A stretch of DNA of 64,000 nt from Fulvivirga ulvae (GCF_021389975.1 NZ_CP089981.1:6597501-6661500), one strand, 5' to 3'; counted from the first letter of the stretch, positions 1 to 8,339 are shown. Numbers and translations are program-made. The notes: generated from the sequence alone by a model not told the origin.

Positions 1-1222
1 CCAGATCGGGATCGGCGTTGGATGAATCGGCAAGTTTGCAACCATAGGTGCCTCCCAAGCTAAGTGTACTGCATCCTTCAGCGGCAAGAACATCAATAAT
101 GTTTACAATGGCGTATTCCAGCCCTCCGAGAGGCATGTCCTGAGGGTAAAACTCCAGATCCATCAAATAACCGTTTTCCTCAGAAGACAGCTTTGAGATG
201 AGGATGACATTTTGCAGTACATCGTCAAGGTAAGTCAGGAAAAGCCGGTGCTCGGAGCTTAATTTGCCTGTCAGGATCTCTTCTTTTACCATATGGATCA
301 GCGGGTTCACCATAGTCCTTGGTGCGCACCACTGATCAATAATATCTGCAATACTCTGGTCGGTTTCTTTATTGGAGCCGTTTTGGTATTCTTCAGTCCT
401 GCATTTACCGGTACCTTCAAACTTGGATACCTGGTAGCGCAGCCGTCTCATTTTGCTCCCTTTAAGGGTAAAACCTTCAATGCCAACCCTGGATATGACG
501 CCGAATGGTGTAGCGGTAAACAAAGCCCCTCCTATGGCATCAATTTCTTCAGAGGTGAACATATTAAGTTCGAATTTGCGCTCAGTACAATACCTGTACA
601 TCTCCTCTGCCAGTGTGGCAAAGTAGTCTTCCGGGCCCGTGTAGGTATAAACGAGGATAATGTTTTTGCTTCGGCTGTAGTTAAAAAAGCCTCGTTTTTC
701 GCTACCAATGAACAGGTTGGGGGCGATATTTCTGGTACCTCGCGAGGATGAGCCTTCGTTTTTGTGCTGATCGAAGAGGGTTTTAACCAACCTGCCAAGG
801 TCGGGATGCTTGTAGGCCTCCGTTTCCAGTATACGAACAGGACCTCCTGAAAAGCTCTCCGGCTCAGGCTTTGACACGGTAGCTTCATTTGTCCGGATCA
901 CGGGTTCAGAGGCTGCCTGGGTAGTGGCAGCCGGCGCAGAATTGCCATTGGCGAACTTTTTAGCAAGTGCCTCCTCATGCTTATTGACAAAATAGTTGCT
1001 TAAATCATCAATATTGAAATTTTCAAAAAGCAGGGTTTTGGGCAGGGTACCAAACTCTTCTTCCAATTTTTTGATAACCTGTAAAACACGAAACGAATCT
1101 ATTCCCAGCTCCTGAAATGGAGTGGACGTATCATGATCCCCGACCGATATTTGAGCAACCTCAGCTATAAGGTTTTTGAGATAGCCATCTGTAGACTCTA
1201 ATAGTATTTCCTTGTCTGTCAT
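1..1222 (-). CDS. Carrier protein fused to MprF/DUF2156-like transferase (3' end beyond window)
   Basis: An uninterrupted minus-strand frame starts at ATG 1222 and runs off the left edge, giving about 407 visible residues. Residues 1-82 look like an acyl/peptidyl carrier domain: the 4'-phosphopantetheine site reads ELGIDSF, with Ser43 as the attachment residue. An Ala/Thr/Pro-rich linker (about 90-125) follows. The rest resembles the C-terminal catalytic domain of phosphatidylglycerol lysyltransferases (DUF2156, GNAT/FemX-like fold), most clearly in the stretch around GYLMDLEFYPQDMP, GGLEYAIVN and STLSLGGTYG. In MprF this fold transfers an aminoacyl group from tRNA to a lipid. A carrier fusion suggests it acts on a thioester-bound substrate; that is inference. 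It follows the NusG paralogue by 105 nt, so it is probably the second gene of a leftward biosynthetic operon. The carrier call is firm, the transferase call moderate. Confidence 0.75.
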   Translation of the reverse strand, partial: MTDKEILLESTDGYLKNLIAEVAQISVGDHDTSTPFQELGIDSFRVLQVIKKLEEEFGTLPKTLLFENFNIDDLSNYFVNKHEEALAKKFANGNSAPAATTQAASEPVIRTNEATVSKPEPESFSGGPVRILETEAYKHPDLGRLVKTLFDQHKNEGSSSRGTRNIAPNLFIGSEKRGFFNYSRSKNIILVYTYTGPEDYFATLAEEMYRYCTERKFELNMFTSEEIDAIGGALFTATPFGVISRVGIEGFTLKGSKMRRLRYQVSKFEGTGKCRTEEYQNGSNKETDQSIADIIDQWCAPRTMVNPLIHMVKEEILTGKLSSEHRLFLTYLDDVLQNVILISKLSSEENGYLMDLEFYPQDMPLGGLEYAIVNIIDVLAAEGCSTLSLGGTYGCKLADSSNADPDL

Positions 1223-1327
1223 TTTTCTAATTAGACTCAATTATCACTAAACTGATATTGTATATAAATAGCACCAGAATGATACCGTACGGAAGTACGG
1301 ATTTATGAAGTATGCCGCGACTGGCAA

Positions 1328-1954
1328 TCAGGATGTTAAAGTGCCTTTTTCGAATGCGTGCTTCCTTTTGACCATATTTCTACAGATATCAATGAACACT
1401 GTCTGGTTAATAGCATTGAGGCGTATGCCAAACTTGGTTTTGGATTGCTGCTCCAGGAGCACGCCTTCATAGCCTGCCAGCGGGCCACTGATTATCTCCA
1501 CTGTTTCACCTTTACTAAAATCAGGTACTACTGAGAGTTCCTGGTCCAGGTTGATCATCCGCTTTATGCCTTCTATGCACTTACGGCTGATTTTTGAAGG
1601 TTTCCCTCCACAATGTATATAGGTGGTGATTTTACGGGTCTGGCAGATCTTATACAGTTGACATTCCTGTGTGTTCACAAAAATGTAGCTGGGAAAAAGC
1701 ACCTGATCTATTATTTTCTTCTGGCGGTTGTTCCAGACCCGCATTGTTTTGGTTATTGGCAAAAAGACATCGTAGCCTTTGATCAATAACTCCCTTTGAG
1801 CCACTTTTTCTGCTCGTGGGGCGGTGTAAAAGATATACCAACTTGTTTTTTGCTTCAGTTCGGACATATCATTACTGACATCCATCCGAAATGGTTGCTT
1901 GGGGCTATGGGGCATAATTTTTAAAGTTGACTTGATACAGCTTCGCTTGGTCAA
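1328..1954 (-). CDS. Specialised NusG paralogue (UpxY/LoaP/RfaH-type antiterminator)
   Basis: The 208-residue protein has an NGN domain at about 38-140, starting SWYIFYTAPRAEK, the usual opening of UpxY-like NusG paralogues, and including the LFPSYIFV strand. A KOW region follows at about 150-195 (KGETVEIISGPLAGYEG). Family knowledge: such proteins bind RNA polymerase and keep it elongating through one long operon, for example capsule operons (UpxY) or antibiotic clusters (LoaP). Housekeeping NusG is normally encoded beside rplK, which is absent here, supporting a specialised role. It is the first gene of the leftward unit and is followed by a carrier-protein gene, so its likely target is that operon. 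The start is uncertain: internal Met codons about 14, 24 and 30 residues in lie closer to the conserved NGN start. Confidence 0.88.
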   Translation of the reverse strand: MTKRSCIKSTLKIMPHSPKQPFRMDVSNDMSELKQKTSWYIFYTAPRAEKVAQRELLIKGYDVFLPITKTMRVWNNRQKKIIDQVLFPSYIFVNTQECQLYKICQTRKITTYIHCGGKPSKISRKCIEGIKRMINLDQELSVVPDFSKGETVEIISGPLAGYEGVLLEQQSKTKFGIRLNAINQTVFIDICRNMVKRKHAFEKGTLTS

Positions 1955-2715
1955 TTAGCAAGCATGCATTTGACTAAAAAAACTGAAATCGTAGAAGATG
2001 AATTTGACAGGATTGGGTCATTTCCTTCAAATTTCCTTTAAGCATATGAGCTTTGAAGATGAATCATATTTCCTTTTTTTCCAAATTCCCAGAACAAATA
2101 TTATCTAAGTTTTTTTCGGCCTGTTTTACTTGTTTTGCGCACATATGACGTACGACAAAAGCACTTTCTGCAGGGTTATTCCTCTGACTTTCCGAGAGAT
2201 ACCGCCATTTATTGAAAGTTAGAATTGGCTCGTTTCCGGGCAATATTTTCAGAGAAAAACAGGCATTTATTTTTGTTTAGATCAATTCAAAATTAGGATT
2301 TAAGGCTCGAAAAATCTCCAACCTGGGCTCGAATACCCCTGTGTTGTGAGGGAAAAAACACCCCAAATTCGGCTAAAATCCACATTACATGGTTAAACAT
2401 GTAATTTTTTCAGCCTCTTGACGGGAGTGATTCAGGGCAACTAAAAAGTGTCTTTAGACCTGTGTCCAAACTTCCACTTTGAACCTTTGAACATTTTCAT
2501 TTCAAACCATTGCGGTAACGGTTTCGGTTTTTGACTAAATACGGAACAGAAGTAAAATACCAAGTCGAAGGTTCATTGTGAACTTTCGATTAAGTCAACT
2601 TTAAGACAGGGTTATTTTTACTTTTTGAACCTTCGGTTTCTTAATGAATTTTTGATATGGTTTTGGAGGGTTTATAAGTAAGTAGTATGAGGAGCACATG
2701 ATAAATTTAGTCATA
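1955..2715. promoter_or_regulatory. Long leader/control region of the leftward NusG operon
   Basis: About 760 bases with no credible gene lie upstream of the NusG paralogue. The part at 2478-2634 holds repeated TGAACCTT/AAGGTTCA half-sites, listed separately. A possible Bacteroidota -7 box (TAATTTTG, minus strand 2295-2288) is present, but no good -33 TTTG is spaced correctly, so no promoter is called. The remainder is AT-rich and otherwise featureless to the eye. A long untranslated leader fits a specialised NusG, which usually needs a recruitment signal in the leader RNA. Confidence 0.4.
2478..2634. promoter_or_regulatory. Cluster of AAGGTTCA inverted-repeat sites (possible operator)
   Basis: TGAACCTTT is at 2480-2488. 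An inverted repeat has arms GAAGGTTCA (2567-2575) and TGAACTTTC (2579-2587) around a 3-base spacer. TGAACCTTC is at 2626-2634. The same arm and 3-base spacer geometry recurs, perfectly paired, at 22763-22783 inside the NRPS operon. A dimeric regulator site is one reading, a leader RNA hairpin another. Function is inferred only from recurrence and symmetry. Confidence 0.4.
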
Positions 2716-2737
2716 CATAAAATCCTGCCAAGGCAGG
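2716..2737 (-). terminator. Rho-independent terminator after the ABM-like gene
   Basis: On the minus strand a CCTGCC/GGCAGG stem with a 2-base loop (2724-2737) is followed by ATTTTATG. It lies about 60 nt downstream of the stop of the gene ending at 2795. A longer, weaker stem (GGCTTTA...TAAAGCC) lies just upstream of it. Together they isolate that gene from the NusG operon. Confidence 0.6.
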
Positions 2738-2794
2738 CTTTACCAATCTTTTAACAGTTGATAAAGCCTCTGTTAAGTTCTGTTAAATATAATT

Positions 2795-3109
2795 TTAATG
2801 GTTAAATAGCTCTTCGGAGCAAGCAACTAATTTCATTACCTCAATTTCCGGAGAGCCCTCCAGACCACTGTCATCCCGTTGTTTTTGGAAAGACAGGAAC
2901 GAAGGCACCTGAAGTAGTTGTTTTTGTATTTCCTCGTTTTTGTAATGGGATATATGGACAAAGGTTTTCCCATCTCCGCATATATAAGACATGTAACGAA
3001 AATCTCTGGTATTCATTTTTTTGAAATCAACCATAAAACGATTGATATTTTCCTGGTTCTTATTTACAAATTCCGCTTTTACAGTGTAGGTTACTTTTAC
3101 AGTTATCAT
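2795..3109 (-). CDS. Small ABM-like (dimeric alpha-beta barrel) protein
   Basis: The 104-residue protein starts MITVKVTYTVKAEFV, a beta strand typical of antibiotic biosynthesis monooxygenase (ABM)-like ferredoxin-fold proteins. It continues with an NQENINRFMVDFKK helix and a strand ending FVHISHYKNEE. It has no signal peptide or membrane segment and should be cytosolic. Such proteins may be monooxygenases or merely ligand-binding, and the sequence does not decide. It sits 118 nt downstream of the GNAT gene on the same strand, with its own terminator. Confidence 0.55.
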   Translation of the reverse strand: MITVKVTYTVKAEFVNKNQENINRFMVDFKKMNTRDFRYMSYICGDGKTFVHISHYKNEEIQKQLLQVPSFLSFQKQRDDSGLEGSPEIEVMKLVACSEELFNH

Positions 3110-3227
3110 TTTTGTTTGTTTTGGATGTTATATATCTGAGACAAATAAAATGGCTTATGCGTGACAGATATTTCCGTTTTTTTTAGAATGGATATCAACA
3201 GTGACTTTGACCTAATTAAACTGAGTT

Positions 3228-3758
3228 TTACCGGTAAAACTCTTCGGGATATTCTACTATACCTTTCACGCCGTCCAAACTGTTTATCATAAGTTCTATG
3301 ATCATACAGTTTTCCCCTGGAGCATCAAAGGGCAATTGAATACCAAAACTTTCTGCCGGCCTGTATCCAAATTTCGGATAATATTTTTCATGTCCGAGAA
3401 GTACCACGGAACCATATCCCAATTCTCTGGCTTTTCCGTGCGCATATCTAATCAGCATACCTCCAATTCCTTGTTTTTGGTATTGCGGAAGTACCGAAAC
3501 GGGTGCTAGTGCCAGGGAATCAAATTTATCCATTTCGTTTTCTATGGTAACTCTGGTAAGCAAAATATGTCCAATAACCCTTTTATCCATTTCGGCCACT
3601 ATGGACAATTCCGGAATAAAGGCCTGCGACTTTCTTAAACGTTCTACCAGAAAATGCTCGGCATGATCGCTCATGGGTTCCGTTCTGAAAGCCTCTTCTA
3701 TCAGATCAAAAACTGCAGTATAATCGCTCTCTTTTTCTTGTCTAATATTTACTGTCAT
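3228..3758 (-). CDS. GNAT family N-acetyltransferase (YhbS-like)
   Basis: The 176-residue protein matches the YhbS-type GNAT pattern. It has an N-terminal MTVNIRQEKESDYTAVFDLI segment, an acetyl-CoA pyrophosphate-binding motif QYQKQGIGGML at about 95-106, and the typical GHEKYYPKFGYRPAE at about 122-136. It should transfer acetyl from acetyl-CoA to a small molecule or protein amine; the substrate is unknown. Length is normal for the family. It lies on the same strand as the ABM-like gene and may share its transcript. Confidence 0.85.
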   Translation of the reverse strand: MTVNIRQEKESDYTAVFDLIEEAFRTEPMSDHAEHFLVERLRKSQAFIPELSIVAEMDKRVIGHILLTRVTIENEMDKFDSLALAPVSVLPQYQKQGIGGMLIRYAHGKARELGYGSVVLLGHEKYYPKFGYRPAESFGIQLPFDAPGENCMIIELMINSLDGVKGIVEYPEEFYR

Positions 3759-4119
3759 ATGTTTTTATGGGTTACTCCTGGTAGTTTTAACATTTAAAAT
3801 ACGGAAGTTGATCATCAATTTGCACTTTGTTTTGTCCAAAGGGCAAGAATGATACAAATATTGAATATCCAATGAAAGGGATAATAGGCTATAAAATAAA
3901 AATTCCGGCAATTGGCAGGATTAAACACCTGAAGAACCGACCAGGCCCGTAAGTCATTATCAATCAGACAAGTAAATTAATCTAAAAAATATTTATAATA
4001 CTTTTTACCATAATTAATGATCATTTATTGAATTAATTAAAGTGTAATTATTAATTTTATTTAGGAGTAAGTCGAAAATCCTACAAATAGAGTAGACATT
4101 AAATCAACCAAATAAACTA
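3759..4119. other. AT-rich divergent intergenic region
   Basis: This region separates the leftward GNAT gene from the rightward CHAP gene and must hold promoters for both. It is very AT-rich from about 3960 to 4060. I see no ORF, no convincing consensus promoter and no strong repeat. Confidence 0.4.
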
Positions 4120-4611
4120 ATGAAAACAACCTTAAACCTTTTTTTCGCATGTTTGTTTTTAGCCCTTTTGGCATGTAGTGAGGAAACTATTGAAGTAAAA
4201 ACCCCGGATCAGGAAATTGCACTCAGTGAACGGAATACCCAGCCTGGCAAGGAGTCCTCAAATGATGCACGCCTTTTGCCCGGGGAATGCAGGTATGCAT
4301 ATCCTGACAACTGCACACTTTATGTATCCTGTAGATTAGCTGCGGGAGGTTTCAGCCAGTGGGGATTTGATGCTTCAACATACTCGGCAAAATTGAGTAT
4401 GATTAATACTTCCAGTGGCCATGTTCCAAGATATGGGGATGTAGCCATATTTAATACAGGAACCCAATGGGGACATATGGCCTTTGTAGAATGGCGCGAT
4501 CCCAGTACCGGTCAAATTCATATAAGCGAAACCAACTGGAATGGACAGGACTTTAGCTGGAGAACCACCACCGGCACCTTCCCTGGCTTGATGGGATATC
4601 ATCGTCCTTAA
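4120..4611 (+). CDS. CHAP-domain lipoprotein (putative cell-wall amidase/peptidase)
   Basis: The 163-residue protein has a lipoprotein signal (FLALLAC; lipidated Cys19) and so should be anchored in the envelope facing the periplasm or surface. A CHAP-type cysteine peptidase/amidase domain fills residues 55-163. The nucleophile is likely Cys65 in NCTLYVSC, the catalytic His119 is in WGHMAFVE, and the polar residue sits in ETNW (137-140). CHAP domains cleave peptidoglycan peptides or amide bonds. The protein is short, with no wall-binding repeat. It stands alone between convergent and divergent neighbours, so its role (remodelling, predation or toxin) is open. Confidence 0.8.
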   Translation: MKTTLNLFFACLFLALLACSEETIEVKTPDQEIALSERNTQPGKESSNDARLLPGECRYAYPDNCTLYVSCRLAAGGFSQWGFDASTYSAKLSMINTSSGHVPRYGDVAIFNTGTQWGHMAFVEWRDPSTGQIHISETNWNGQDFSWRTTTGTFPGLMGYHRP

Positions 4612-4635
4612 GTAAGCCGAAGTTTTACAGTTTTA

Positions 4636-4678
4636 ATAACCAAGCATTTGTAATATAACCACAGGAATGCTTGGTTAT
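4636..4678 (+). terminator. 13-bp perfect stem downstream of the CHAP gene
   Basis: ATAACCAAGCATT (4636-4648) pairs perfectly with AATGCTTGGTTAT (4666-4678) across a 17-base loop, 25 nt after the CHAP stop. No strong T-run follows, so it may be a transcript-end stabilising hairpin or a repeat rather than a classical terminator. Confidence 0.45.
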
Positions 4679-4929
4679 CGCTTTGCTCCCTTCCAATACA
4701 ATTAAGATTGATTGAAAATGAATTAACCCTGCATTTAATAGACTGAAGCGGTAGCAGAGTCAAAACCCCTTTGCCGGGTGACCATCATCTCAGTCTGTGC
4801 TCCGGAACAGTAAAGCTTTAGCTATCTTTCAGAAGTTTAGTAAAGGCACAATTTAGCTCCGTAAGCTGACATTTTAAAATTTTGATTTATCAATCAGAAA
4901 AGTATGTGAACGGAGTCTAACTTTGCAGG

Positions 4930-4946
4930 CACAAGTGGACACTTGC
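4930..4946 (+). repeat. CACAAGTGGACACTTGC palindromic repeat, copy 1
   Basis: This is the first of three same-orientation copies of a short palindrome (CAAGTG/CACTTG arms), each followed by a purine/G-rich GAGGGG-like tail. The others are at 6366 and 9617. All three are intergenic. Confidence 0.6.
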
Positions 4947-4975
4947 TCGAGAGGCGAGGGAATTTACAAGGAAAG

Positions 4976-5021
4976 CTATCCCGATCTCAACCCCTAAAAA
5001 CTTAGAATCGGATCGGGATAG
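4976..5021. terminator. CTATCCCGATC hairpin between convergent genes
   Basis: Arms CTATCCCGATC (4976-4986) and GATCGGGATAG (5011-5021) pair over 11 bp, with a 24-base loop. TATTTTTTG follows on the plus strand. It lies 14 nt beyond the stop of the minus-strand lipoprotein gene, so it may terminate in either direction. The large loop makes this moderate. Confidence 0.45.
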
Positions 5022-5035
5022 TATTTTTTGATGAC

Positions 5036-5839
5036 TTATATTTTTTCAAGAATTACAGTTAAAGGCTCTGTAGAATATTCTTCTAAATTGTATACGCCGG
5101 AGGTAAGTGTGAAATCCTGATACCCTGGTTTTATTATCTTTAGTTCATAATATCTATAGGCAAATGAAATAGGAATCACATTTGTGCGTTTTTGAAGATT
5201 TAATTCCGAGCGAAGCTGAAGTGGCCCGTACATTGGTCTTGCATATATTTGAAGTGTAGCATCTGTGAGCTGGTATTTATTGTAATTGTTTAAAGCAAAA
5301 GCAGTGACGTAAATATTGAAAAATTCCACCTCTTCGACCGAGAACGCAGCATAGCCAAAGTCAAGCGGATTGGCATTATCAGCTAATAAAACCTCCGGAG
5401 CGACATTGTTGATCTCATCTTTCACAACAGTGAAGTTTATGGGTAGAGGATCTGATACTAAATAGGCATATTTGCTTCCTTCAAAAGGAGTAGCATAGAC
5501 CATCCCGGAATTAGTATCTTCGACAATATAGTTGGTAATAGTGTAGGTTCCTGGTTTAAAGGTAATGGGGTCCGTAGTATATCGGTTGCCAAATTTATAG
5601 AGCGGTATGCTCTTGTTAGAATATAAAACAGTGCCCATGGCATCTTTAATGGTTATGCGAATGTTCGTCAACGTTAGATCTTCAACTCTCCCATTCGTGG
5701 AGCCGTCGTCGTTAACGCTAAAACCAAATTGTACCAGTTGATCTTGTAAAACCTCATTCTCTTCCTCGCAGGAGATCATGAAGATTGAAAGCAGGGAAAT
5801 CATAAAAACAGTGGCAAGGTGATTAATAGACTTTTTCAT
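5036..5839 (-). CDS. Lipoprotein of unknown function
   Basis: The 267-residue protein has a lipoprotein signal peptide (hydrophobic VFMISLLSIF, lipidated Cys24 in FMISC) and an acidic EEEN segment just after the cysteine. In Bacteroidota such acidic +2/+3 residues can act as a surface-export signal. The rest is beta-rich: LTLTNIRITIKDAMG, FKPGTYTITNYIVED and PGYQDFTLTSGVYNLEEYS suggest one or two immunoglobulin- or carboxypeptidase-regulatory-like beta-sandwich domains. No catalytic motif is visible and I do not recognise the family. It appears to be a single-gene unit. Confidence 0.75.
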   Translation of the reverse strand: MKKSINHLATVFMISLLSIFMISCEEENEVLQDQLVQFGFSVNDDGSTNGRVEDLTLTNIRITIKDAMGTVLYSNKSIPLYKFGNRYTTDPITFKPGTYTITNYIVEDTNSGMVYATPFEGSKYAYLVSDPLPINFTVVKDEINNVAPEVLLADNANPLDFGYAAFSVEEVEFFNIYVTAFALNNYNKYQLTDATLQIYARPMYGPLQLRSELNLQKRTNVIPISFAYRYYELKIIKPGYQDFTLTSGVYNLEEYSTEPLTVILEKI

Positions 5840-6075
5840 AGTATTAGGTATTTAGTTGAGATAGTTACTTTTCGATATTATTTCATTTAAAGACTATTTA
5901 AATGAACAAATTATTGACAACCAAAGCACATAGTGATTTGTAAGCCCAAATTCATTTATATCTGCGAATAGGTTGTTTATTCACAGTTTTTAGTAACGCA
6001 AAATATATCTGGTGAGGGAACGTTGACTTTCCAGGTTCTTAGTAATGTCTAAAGCTATGAGAATATAACAATAGA

Positions 6076-6101
6076 GTCAATACCCAACCTTGGGTATATT
6101 G
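6076..6101. repeat. GTCAATACCCAACCTTGGG hairpin repeat, outlying copy
   Basis: ATACCCAA and TTGGGTAT form a stem. The same element, with its GTCA flank, is embedded in the tRNA-Glu-linked repeat units at 13228-13252 and 16159-16183. Here it occurs without the rest of the unit. Confidence 0.6.
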
Positions 6102-6365
6102 AGCGTAAAATAACATGGACAGGAATAACTTTAGAGGTAGGTATGCGCAATGAGACAAGTGTTCAGTGGTAGCTTTACTTGTACCTATTACTTTCCCAGT
6201 CTTCGAACCGGGGGTCGTTGTCTGCATGGAGATATTTAAGACGCCTCTGCTCCTCAAGCTTGTTTATGGTTGGTAGCTTGAGCTTGGTTTCTCGGGCATT
6301 TCAAAGCAGCTTGGTGAGATTAGAACCGGGCGGTCGCCCTGCTCAGACATGACTTTCTTTGTGGG

Positions 6366-6382
6366 CACAAGTGGATACTTGC
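6366..6382 (+). repeat. CACAAGTGGATACTTGC palindromic repeat, copy 2
   Basis: This is the second copy of the palindrome at 4930, differing by one central base. Like copy 3 (9617), it is preceded by TTTCTTTGTG(G/A)G, so the repeat unit extends upstream of the palindrome. Confidence 0.6.
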
Positions 6383-6764
6383 GTGAGGGGCGGGAAAGGT
6401 GAAAAGGGAGTCTATAGGGAAAGTTATTGCAGGTCTTAAAAATTAATTAGAGATAGGTTAACTCCCTTCAGCTTTAAAACTCCTCCATTAAGCGAATTTA
6501 TTTTTACGAACGCTTAAAAAAAGCGACATTATTAACCGACCAATGGTAGCCAAAACGGGCTGTCAATTCTAAAAACCAAAACCTAAACCGACCATGCATG
6601 TAAATTTACAACTCAAAAGAGGGCCTTTGCCCTGTAACGCCTGTCTAAGTACGGATACTCCGTAATCTGTCTCTTGTTTCTATTGTTGGCTTCTGTATTT
6701 ACAATCTTAATGGTAAATGCAGATAAAACCTTTATTAAACCGTTCTGACTAAACCTTCACTATC

Positions 6765-8306
6765 ATGAAAAAAACACTTAAAATTCTCGTATTTCTTTGC
6801 TTATTGGGTACTTCTCAATATGTATACTCACATGGTACAGTTATCTACCCTCCAAGCAGGATCTATAATTGCTACACCAACTCCAGCCCTGTTTGCGAAC
6901 CCTGTGGCGATGCCGTTTATAACTGGATGGGCGTTTTACAACCCCATACCAATTATGGAAATCACCCGGCTTATGTTCCTGACGGCCAAATTGCCAGCGG
7001 TGGTAACGGTGGCCCGGCAGACTTTAGCTGTCTTGATGCGCTAACCACCGATTGGCCGGCAACAACGGTTAACTATGGTTATATCGATGTGAAATGGAAA
7101 AATACAGCGCCTCACCTGACACAATATTATAAGGTATATATCACTCAATTAAACTGGGATCCCACAAAACCATTGCGATGGAATGACCTGATAGAAATTG
7201 GCCATGTTGGAAAAAGGCCTGCAGAACCATTTACTACAATCAGGTCATATATCCCTGATTCTTATGCCGGTAAAAGAGCTGCCTTAGTAAGCGTTTGGCA
7301 AAGAGACTACACCCATAGCCATGAGGCATTTTACTCGGTAAGTGATATTTTCGTTTCCGGTGATGTTGGGTGTAATACCGGCGATCCTATAGACGTGACC
7401 TTTGCTAATAATACTGATTGCACATTGCAGTATTATCAAAACAATGATTTAAAAGGGTCTGCCAATGCAGGAGGTTCTTATCCGACAAATACTACGGTAG
7501 GAAGCGAGTGGCAAGCCCGTAAAACTTCCGGCGACCTGATCGACAGCTTTATAACTGCTTGTAATCAGACCACCTACAGCTCTTCAGGACAATGCGATGA
7601 TAACGGATGCTCCGATGGCGATGCTGTAAATGTTACTTTTACCAATAATACGGATTGTGCGTTGGAGTATTATCAGAACAACGATTTAAAAGGATCTGCC
7701 AATGCAGGAGGTTCTTACGCTACAAGTGCTACCGTAGGAAGCCAGTGGCAAGCCCGTAAAACTTCCGGTGATGAATTAAGCAGCTTTACTATTGTCTGCG
7801 ATCAGGCAACCTACAACTCCACAGGAAGCTGTAATGACGGTACAGGTGGATGTGCTCCGGCTTATGGCCCTTATCCAAACTACTATATGAACGGTGACAT
7901 TGTAAGTTATAGCGGCCATAATTATGAGTCTCTTTCTGATAATCTTTTCAATGTTACTCCAGGCACCGCAGCACATTGGTGGAAAGATCTTGGTCCCTGC
8001 ACCGCGAATATAAATTCACGTGTCCTTAACCAGGAAGAACTTTCGGGAGAGTTAAACTTTGTAGCCTTCCCTAACCCGGCGAATGACATTATTAACCTAC
8101 AAGTGTTTAACCCTCAATCGTCGTCTTACACAATCACTATTATGACCATGGACGGAAGGGTTTTAGAAACTATGAAGCTCCAGGTATCGGAAGGTTCTGC
8201 CAGAGTGAACCAAAGCATAAAACTAAATAAACTGTCACCAGGCATTTATTTTGTAAATGTAACTTCCGGCAAGAAAACTACGACCAAAAAGATCATTGTA
8301 GAATAA
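6765..8306 (+). CDS. Secreted AA10 chitin-active LPMO with T9SS sorting domain
   Basis: The 513-residue multidomain enzyme has a Sec signal peptide (1-22). Cleavage after YVYS exposes His23 (HGTVIYPPSR), the N-terminal copper-brace histidine required in AA10 lytic polysaccharide monooxygenases. The AA10 domain spans about 23-198. Two near-identical beta repeats (about 205-280 and 283-355; VTF-NNTDC, YYQNNDLKGSANAGGSY, WQARKTSGD) resemble VHL-beta-like modules; that assignment is tentative. A CBM5/12-like chitin-binding module follows (about 360-408, aromatic-rich, ending AAHWWKDLGPC). Residues about 425-513 are a type A type IX secretion sorting domain (FVAFPNPANDIINLQV ... SPGIYFVNVT ... KKIIVE). 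It should act extracellularly, oxidatively cleaving chitin. It is a single-gene unit with a clear terminator. Confidence 0.93.
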   Translation: MKKTLKILVFLCLLGTSQYVYSHGTVIYPPSRIYNCYTNSSPVCEPCGDAVYNWMGVLQPHTNYGNHPAYVPDGQIASGGNGGPADFSCLDALTTDWPATTVNYGYIDVKWKNTAPHLTQYYKVYITQLNWDPTKPLRWNDLIEIGHVGKRPAEPFTTIRSYIPDSYAGKRAALVSVWQRDYTHSHEAFYSVSDIFVSGDVGCNTGDPIDVTFANNTDCTLQYYQNNDLKGSANAGGSYPTNTTVGSEWQARKTSGDLIDSFITACNQTTYSSSGQCDDNGCSDGDAVNVTFTNNTDCALEYYQNNDLKGSANAGGSYATSATVGSQWQARKTSGDELSSFTIVCDQATYNSTGSCNDGTGGCAPAYGPYPNYYMNGDIVSYSGHNYESLSDNLFNVTPGTAAHWWKDLGPCTANINSRVLNQEELSGELNFVAFPNPANDIINLQVFNPQSSSYTITIMTMDGRVLETMKLQVSEGSARVNQSIKLNKLSPGIYFVNVTSGKKTTTKKIIVE

Positions 8307-8339
8307 CATAAGAAATATTTTAAACCTGAAACGCAAAGG

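Larger units (their letters stand above)
4612..5035. other. Intergenic region with two hairpins and a palindromic repeat
   Basis: This stretch lies between the convergent CHAP gene and the lipoprotein gene and holds no credible ORF. It contains an inverted repeat at 4636-4678, a repeat copy at 4930-4946 and a CTATCCCGATC hairpin at 4976-5021, all listed separately. Confidence 0.5.
5840..6764. other. Long intergenic region with scattered repeats
   Basis: No credible gene lies in these 925 bases. The region contains a hairpin repeat at 6076-6101 (ATACCCAA/TTGGGTAT arms), related to copies at 13228 and 16159, and copy 2 of the CACAAGTGG palindrome at 6366. It must contain the promoters of the divergent lipoprotein gene (minus) and LPMO gene (plus). 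The short minus-strand frame at 6039-6257 is rejected. No consensus promoter is visible with confidence. Confidence 0.45.

Noticed and set aside
293..751. 152-residue plus-strand frame near the left edge
   Set aside because: It lies wholly antisense to the carrier/transferase gene, whose minus-strand frame is open from 1222 to the edge with recognisable motifs.
532..888. 118-residue minus-strand frame
   Set aside because: It is in a different frame from the carrier/transferase gene, overlaps it fully and has no recognisable features.
2288..2295. TAATTTTG as -7 element of the NusG operon promoter
   Set aside because: No properly spaced -33 TTTG is visible. A single 8-base match in AT-rich DNA is not enough to call a promoter.
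6039..6257. 72-residue minus-strand frame in the intergenic region
   Set aside because: It overlaps the ATACCCAA hairpin repeat and has no family-like sequence or start context.
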